A stretch of 64,000 bases of DNA from Erwinia billingiae Eb661 (GTDB lineage Bacteria > Pseudomonadota > Gammaproteobacteria > Enterobacterales > Enterobacteriaceae), in NCBI RefSeq assembly GCF_000196615.1, contig NC_014306.1, positions 3,038,001 to 3,102,000 of the forward strand, written 5' to 3'. Under the pieces are notes generated by a model that saw only the letters and a list, made by a program, of their open reading frames with translations, ran no database searches and was not told the origin of the DNA. Positions within the stretch are counted from its first letter, which is position 1, and each line of letters starts with the position of its first letter. Both the position numbers and the translations under genes were made by a program. Below are positions 61,201 to 64,000 of the stretch, piece by piece.

Positions 61201-61294
61201 GTTTGGTCTGGGCTTTGCGACCATACTGACCCTGCTGGTGCTGCCGGTGATTTACGCCTGCTTCCATCGCCAGCGTGCCGCGAACGCCCCATGA
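58232..61294 (+). CDS. RND-family efflux permease
   Basis: 1020 residues with the RND layout: a membrane helix at 12-33, a large periplasmic domain, helices 2-6, helix 7 near 525, a second periplasmic domain, and helices 8-12. The fourth helix reads LVDNAIVIVEG where AcrB has two consecutive aspartates: the second is Asn here, as in many non-AcrB members. Export is driven by protons. Likely cargo is drugs, dyes or bile-like compounds, but nothing in the sequence defines it. No outer-membrane factor gene accompanies it, so TolC is presumably used. It overlaps the acyltransferase gene by 4 bp. Confidence 0.92.
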   Translation: MDLSRQFIDNPIRVWLAILLLGIGGIFALLNIGRLEDPAFTIKTAVVLTQYPGASAQQVEEEVTLPLENALQQLPYLDNVSSISSNGLSQITVNIASRYHSNELPQIWDEMRRRVGDASRFFPSGVAPPFVNDDFGDVFGFFFAISGDSFSNPELVQYAEQLRRELVLVPGVGKVAIGGAIPQQINVDVSLTMMAARGITLTQLSGVLSRLNVVSSAGEITSGTESIRLHPTGEFQNIDELGELLVSPVGAPATTRLRDIATLSRGLSESPSSIYHTNGRQAVTMGVSFIPGVNVIDVGKALEARLQQMSAEKPAGIQLNVFYDQAAEVAHSVNGFITNFLMALAIVVGVLLIFMGVRSGIIIALSLALNVLGTLLIMYLCGIELQRISLGALIIALSMLVDNAIVIVEGVLLARQQNTSLASTLNFVIRRTAFPLLGATIIAILAFAPIGLSQDSTGEYCKSLFQVLLISLLLSWVSALTITPVLIKWWLFSAKATAKASAEVTPHTGGFYRLYQRALRALLTQKTLTLSLMVVLLAGAVWGFGSVRQNFFPSANTPIFFVDLWMPYGTDINATENITGDIEKSIAGQKGVISTVTTIGQGSMRFILTYNGQRQYSNYAQIMVRMDDQRSITALSRRIDAYISQQYPQVNASTKRVMFGPSGGSAIEVRIKGTDPDKMRLIASQVSDALANDPATDSVRNDWQNRSKVIRPQYNPALGRELGVDKQEIDSALQMNFSGSRVGLYREGADLLPVIVRPPTRERQDANHLNNVLVWSQSQQHYIPLSNVVSAFRLEWEDPLILRRDRSRVLTVQTDPNPLSQDTSGDILARVKPKIDRIPLPQGYQIEWGGDAESSSEAQQGVFTSLPLGYLVMFVITVLMFSSLKNAIAIWLTVPLALIGVTPGFLITGIPFGFMALIGLLSLSGMLIRNGIVLIDEIEQQKQVKAQEEAIISAATSRLRPILLTAFTTVLGLAPLLRDVFFQSMAVVIMFGLGFATILTLLVLPVIYACFHRQRAANAP

Positions 61295-62256
61295 ATATCA
61301 CCGGGCTGAACGTGATTAAAACGCTGGGATGTATGACGGCGGTGACCTTTTTCACCCTGTATAACACCTGGGACCGTTACGATTACGATTACCACTGGAT
61401 CCTGCCCTTTCTGACGTTTATTTCCACCATCGCCACGCCGCTATTTTTTGTGGTTGCCGGCATTATGGATGCGCAATCAAAACAGGATTTACGCTGGCAA
61501 TTGGGCAAGATTCGAAATGTGGTGATCGTGTTTCTGTTCTGGATGACGGTTTACTATCTGTGGGAGCCCTATCAGCGGGGTTACCTTATTCAGCCGTGGT
61601 TTATCTGCTCTTTTATTATCATCTACAGTTTCCACCCGCTGTTAAACTGGCTCAGCCAGCACCGGTTAATATTCCTGGTGCTGGTGATGGCGCTGCTGCT
61701 GTTTTCGTATGGCTATGACCTGATGTATGTTCTGACGCCCAACCCGCGATTCTTCAGTCTGGAACCGCAATACCGGCTGTGGACCTGGCTGCTTTTTTAT
61801 TTAACCGGCCAGCTATTGTGCGATCCGTTCATTGCCGACTGGATGGAACGTAAAAAGGCGGCACGTGGCGCGGCAATCGCCTTGCCCTTTGTTTACCTCT
61901 TTACCTGGTTCTATGAGCAGCACTTTTTCTTTGCCTTATTTAAAGCCGACCGCAATGCCTTTATTCTCACCGGCTCACAAATTTATCTGCTGGTGGTGGT
62001 ACTGGTCATCGCCGCCAGTCAGGTGCGTTTTCAGCGCAATGCCGCGGTAAAAGAATCCTTTCTGGCGGCGATCAGCAAAACCATGACCGGGGTGTATATC
62101 CTGCACTACTCCGTCTTCCATCTGTTAAGCGTGCTTATTCCGATTACCTCACTGGCTACCAAACTGATGCTTATGGTGGTGACCTTTATCGCCTCGGTCC
62201 TGCTGTCGAGGTTAATGCTCTCTATCGCGTGGGTTAAAAACGTCATCACGCTGTAA
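61291..62256 (+). CDS. Acyltransferase-3-like membrane protein
   Basis: 321 residues with about ten membrane segments. Residues 5-60 (GLNVIKTLGCMTAVTFFTLYNTWD, then TFISTIATPLFFVVAGIM, in pieces) are the opening of acyltransferase-3 (OafA/WecH-like) proteins, although the usual catalytic His in the first helix is not obvious. Such proteins O-acetylate surface sugars or peptides, or move acyl groups. It overlaps the RND permease by 4 bp, so it is co-translated with the pump, an unusual pairing. Convergent with pagP. Confidence 0.78.
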   Translation: MNITGLNVIKTLGCMTAVTFFTLYNTWDRYDYDYHWILPFLTFISTIATPLFFVVAGIMDAQSKQDLRWQLGKIRNVVIVFLFWMTVYYLWEPYQRGYLIQPWFICSFIIIYSFHPLLNWLSQHRLIFLVLVMALLLFSYGYDLMYVLTPNPRFFSLEPQYRLWTWLLFYLTGQLLCDPFIADWMERKKAARGAAIALPFVYLFTWFYEQHFFFALFKADRNAFILTGSQIYLLVVVLVIAASQVRFQRNAAVKESFLAAISKTMTGVYILHYSVFHLLSVLIPITSLATKLMLMVVTFIASVLLSRLMLSIAWVKNVITL

Positions 62257-62258
62257 GG

Positions 62259-62816
62259 TCAGAAGCCATAACGCAGCCAGGCGAAAAGCACGTTGCCATT
62301 ATTATAGGTGCCGGGAATGTAGGTGAATTGCAGGGTTAACCGTTTATAGCCGGCGGAGAAAAGCGGAAGAACCAGCGGCAGCGGCACATAATTGGCGAAA
62401 TCATCGCGCGCGGTGATCCCGGCGGTTAAGCCTAAACCCAGGCGAAAATCCTGCTGCTGATCCAGATACCAGCCCTTTTCCCAGCCGTAACCCACCATCG
62501 GCTGCCACTTATTATGGGAATCCTTAAACGCCATGGCATAGAGCGCACTCCAGTTACCTTCTGCGGTATAGCGCGATACGCCGATGCCGCCGCCCCATGG
62601 CGTTTCGTTATAGTTGTCAGTTTTGTGTTTGTCGTAAGCAAACCGGGCGTGCCAGCTAATAAAAGGCAAATAGAGATCGTGGTATTGAGGCTGTTCCCAT
62701 GTCTGGGAAACATCATCCTTCAACCATTCCCAGCCGTCGCTGACGCTATTACTGGCGAAGGCGGGATCGATAAATAACATCAGGCACACAGACAACGCCA
62801 CAGTAAGACTGCGCAT
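62259..62816 (-). CDS. pagP: Lipid A palmitoyltransferase PagP
   Basis: 185 residues with a signal peptide ([15 protein letters not shown]). The mature protein matches Pag[71 protein letters not shown] (in pieces). The catalytic H56, D99 and S100 (precursor numbering) are present. PagP is an outer-membrane barrel that moves palmitate from phospholipid to lipid A, giving resistance to cationic peptides. It ends 2 bp from the convergent acyltransferase stop. Confidence 0.95.
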   Translation of the reverse strand: MRSLTVALSVCLMLFIDPAFASNSVSDGWEWLKDDVSQTWEQPQYHDLYLPFISWHARFAYDKHKTDNYNETPWGGGIGVSRYTAEGNWSALYAMAFKDSHNKWQPMVGYGWEKGWYLDQQQDFRLGLGLTAGITARDDFANYVPLPLVLPLFSAGYKRLTLQFTYIPGTYNNGNVLFAWLRYGF

Positions 62817-62836
62817 AGTTTTTCCTCTGTTAAATT

Positions 62837-62854
62837 AACTGATGCATAAACAGG
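62837..62854 (-). promoter_or_regulatory. Possible PhoP box upstream of pagP
   Basis: On the minus strand TGTTTA (62854-62849) is followed after six bases by AGTTAA (62842-62837). The PhoP box is two such hexamers spaced by five. The second half is imperfect and spacing is off by one, so support is weak, but pagP is PhoP-regulated in Salmonella and E. coli. Confidence 0.3.
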
Positions 62855-62967
62855 TGTAACGCGAGAGTTGACCGTCCGTGAGCCGCTGGTAAGTATTATA
62901 GTTGTATATCCGGGGCGGCATTTACTGGCCTGCCCTGTTCCATTTGTGTCGAGGAGAATGGGTACCG

Positions 62968-63978
62968 ATGTTCACAGGTTGGTTAGACTCTTTCACGCCC
63001 TTTGCCCGGGGATTATTTCTGCTGGCTTGCCTGACGCTGGTGTTAATTGGCTTGCATCTCGCCGCACCGCTGATCAATCAGGTGCTGCTGGCGCTGTTTC
63101 TGGCAATCATGCTGGATCCACTTATTAGCCGCCTCGAAAAGCGCCGCGTTCCGCGTATTATCTCCTCCCTGCTGGTAATTATGATCCTGCTGCTGCTGAT
63201 CGTGATTATCATTATGTCACTGAGTGCCGCCACGCCAGACTTGCTTCAGCTTAGCCGCCAGATGCCCGCGCTGGTGGCGGAAAGGTTACAAACGCTGGCG
63301 CATTTGCCTGGCCAGATGGGCATTGTCTTTACCTACGAAGAAATGCTGAATTTGATTGATGGCAGCGCCATTGTGCGTTTTATCGCTACCCAGCTTTCGC
63401 TGATCCCCGGCATGCTTTCATGGTGGCTGATGGTCTTTCTGATGCTGCTGTTTATGCTGTATGAGCTGCCGATGTTTAAAACCTTCCTGCGCGCCAAAGA
63501 ACGTCATTCGCGCCTGTTTACCGCGCTGGAAGAAGGCATTCAAAGCGTAATTGTTTACGCGCAGGTGAAAACCCTGACCGGCCTGCTCGGCGGATTGATT
63601 GTCTGGGCCGCCGCCCATCTGCTGGGGTTGAAGTTAGCCTTCCTGTGGGGTCTGCTGATGTTTATCTTCAACTACGTGCCGGTCCTCGGCTCGTTTCTCG
63701 CCGCCATCCCGCCGGTAGTGCAGATCTTTATCCTGTCCGATACGCAAACCAGCCTGCTCACCGTGGGATTCTTTGTAGTGTTGAATCTGTTTTTGAGTTC
63801 CGTCCTGGAGCCGCTGATGCTCGGCAGGCGGCTGAATTTGTCACTCACCGTTCAACTGCTGTCATTTTTATTCTGGCAGTCGTTGCTCGGGATCACCGGG
63901 GCGATTCTGGCGATCCCCCTGACCTTTTTACTCACCAGAGTCTGGCTGGCGTTGCGACAAGCGCCTGACAGCGCCTGA
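62968..63978 (+). CDS. AI-2E/PerM-family membrane protein
   Basis: 336 residues from the ATG 62968 with GAGGAG 11 bp upstream; an in-frame ATG at 62902 is possible. Seven or eight hydrophobic segments with the family patterns LALFLAIMLDPLISRLEKRRVPR, a middle amphipathic region, GLKLAFLWGLLMFIFNYVPVLGSFLAAIPP and a C-terminal SSVLEPLMLGRRLNLSLTVQLLSFLFWQSLLGITGAILAIPL (in pieces). Family members include TqsA (linked to AI-2) and sodium/proton exchangers, so the name is only a family label. It faces away from pagP. Confidence 0.88.
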   Translation: MFTGWLDSFTPFARGLFLLACLTLVLIGLHLAAPLINQVLLALFLAIMLDPLISRLEKRRVPRIISSLLVIMILLLLIVIIIMSLSAATPDLLQLSRQMPALVAERLQTLAHLPGQMGIVFTYEEMLNLIDGSAIVRFIATQLSLIPGMLSWWLMVFLMLLFMLYELPMFKTFLRAKERHSRLFTALEEGIQSVIVYAQVKTLTGLLGGLIVWAAAHLLGLKLAFLWGLLMFIFNYVPVLGSFLAAIPPVVQIFILSDTQTSLLTVGFFVVLNLFLSSVLEPLMLGRRLNLSLTVQLLSFLFWQSLLGITGAILAIPLTFLLTRVWLALRQAPDSA

Positions 63979-64000
63979 TTGCCGGAGCGTGATGGCGTCC

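Noticed and set aside
1..64000. tRNA, rRNA, prophage or insertion-sequence genes
   Set aside because: I looked for transposase and integrase motifs, tRNA-like cloverleaf sequences and rRNA blocks and saw none; the accessory features at 18-34 kb have no visible mobility gene.

Overview
The window is a piece of an Enterobacterales chromosome. Several proteins are close in sequence to enterobacterial ones as I remember them: the C-P lyase genes, PagP, YciF and the YcgZ/YmgA/AriR group. The mix of loci fits Erwiniaceae (Erwinia/Pantoea-like) or a neighbouring family such as Yersiniaceae, but I cannot fix the genus. Gene density is high. I see no rRNA, tRNA, CRISPR array, transposase or phage gene. 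The stretch at about 18-34 kb looks more accessory than the rest: small unknown genes, dispersed repeats, a decayed toxin gene and regulator/exporter pairs.

Layout. 1-10.5 kb: a LysR regulator faces a one-direction catabolic cluster. It holds a flavin/2Fe-2S reductase, a cytosine-deaminase-like amidohydrolase, a RidA protein, a creatininase-family amidase, an NMT1-type ABC importer, an FAD-linked oxidase and an OprD-like porin. Together they look like uptake and breakdown of a small nitrogen-containing, perhaps heterocyclic, compound that I cannot name; this is the best candidate for an undescribed pathway. 10.6-14 kb: a TPP riboswitch followed by tenA and a thiXYZ importer, for salvage of thiamine pyrimidine. 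14.2-18.2 kb: an unknown protein, a TetR regulator, an aldonolactone oxidase and a GT8 glycosyltransferase, possibly making a glycosylated ascorbate analogue. 18.2-34.2 kb: repeats, a glutathione peroxidase, two HxlR regulators each divergent from its target, MFS/EamA/LysE exporters, two DUF6434 copies around a hydrolase, an arginase-like protein with an altered metal site, a VagC antitoxin beside a ruined vapC, and a thymidylate-kinase-like protein.

34.2-44.8 kb: on the minus strand, phnFGHIJKLMN followed by phnCDE1E2, that is, C-P lyase and its transporter, with a good Pho box in front of phnC. phnO and phnP are absent. 45.3-53.6 kb: a GlxA-type regulator divergent from a secreted isochorismatase-fold hydrolase, yciF behind a sigma-S-like promoter, an orphan HigA-like protein, and a cluster of YcgZ/YmgA/AriR connector-type proteins that control biofilm and stress responses in E. 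coli. 53.7-64 kb: envelope functions. These are a P-type cation ATPase, a 36-residue membrane protein, a two-gene RND efflux pump joined to an acyltransferase-3 protein, the lipid A palmitoyltransferase PagP, and an AI-2E/PerM-type membrane protein.

Coordinates and motifs were read from the sequence. Family names rest on motif recognition from memory, with no database search.
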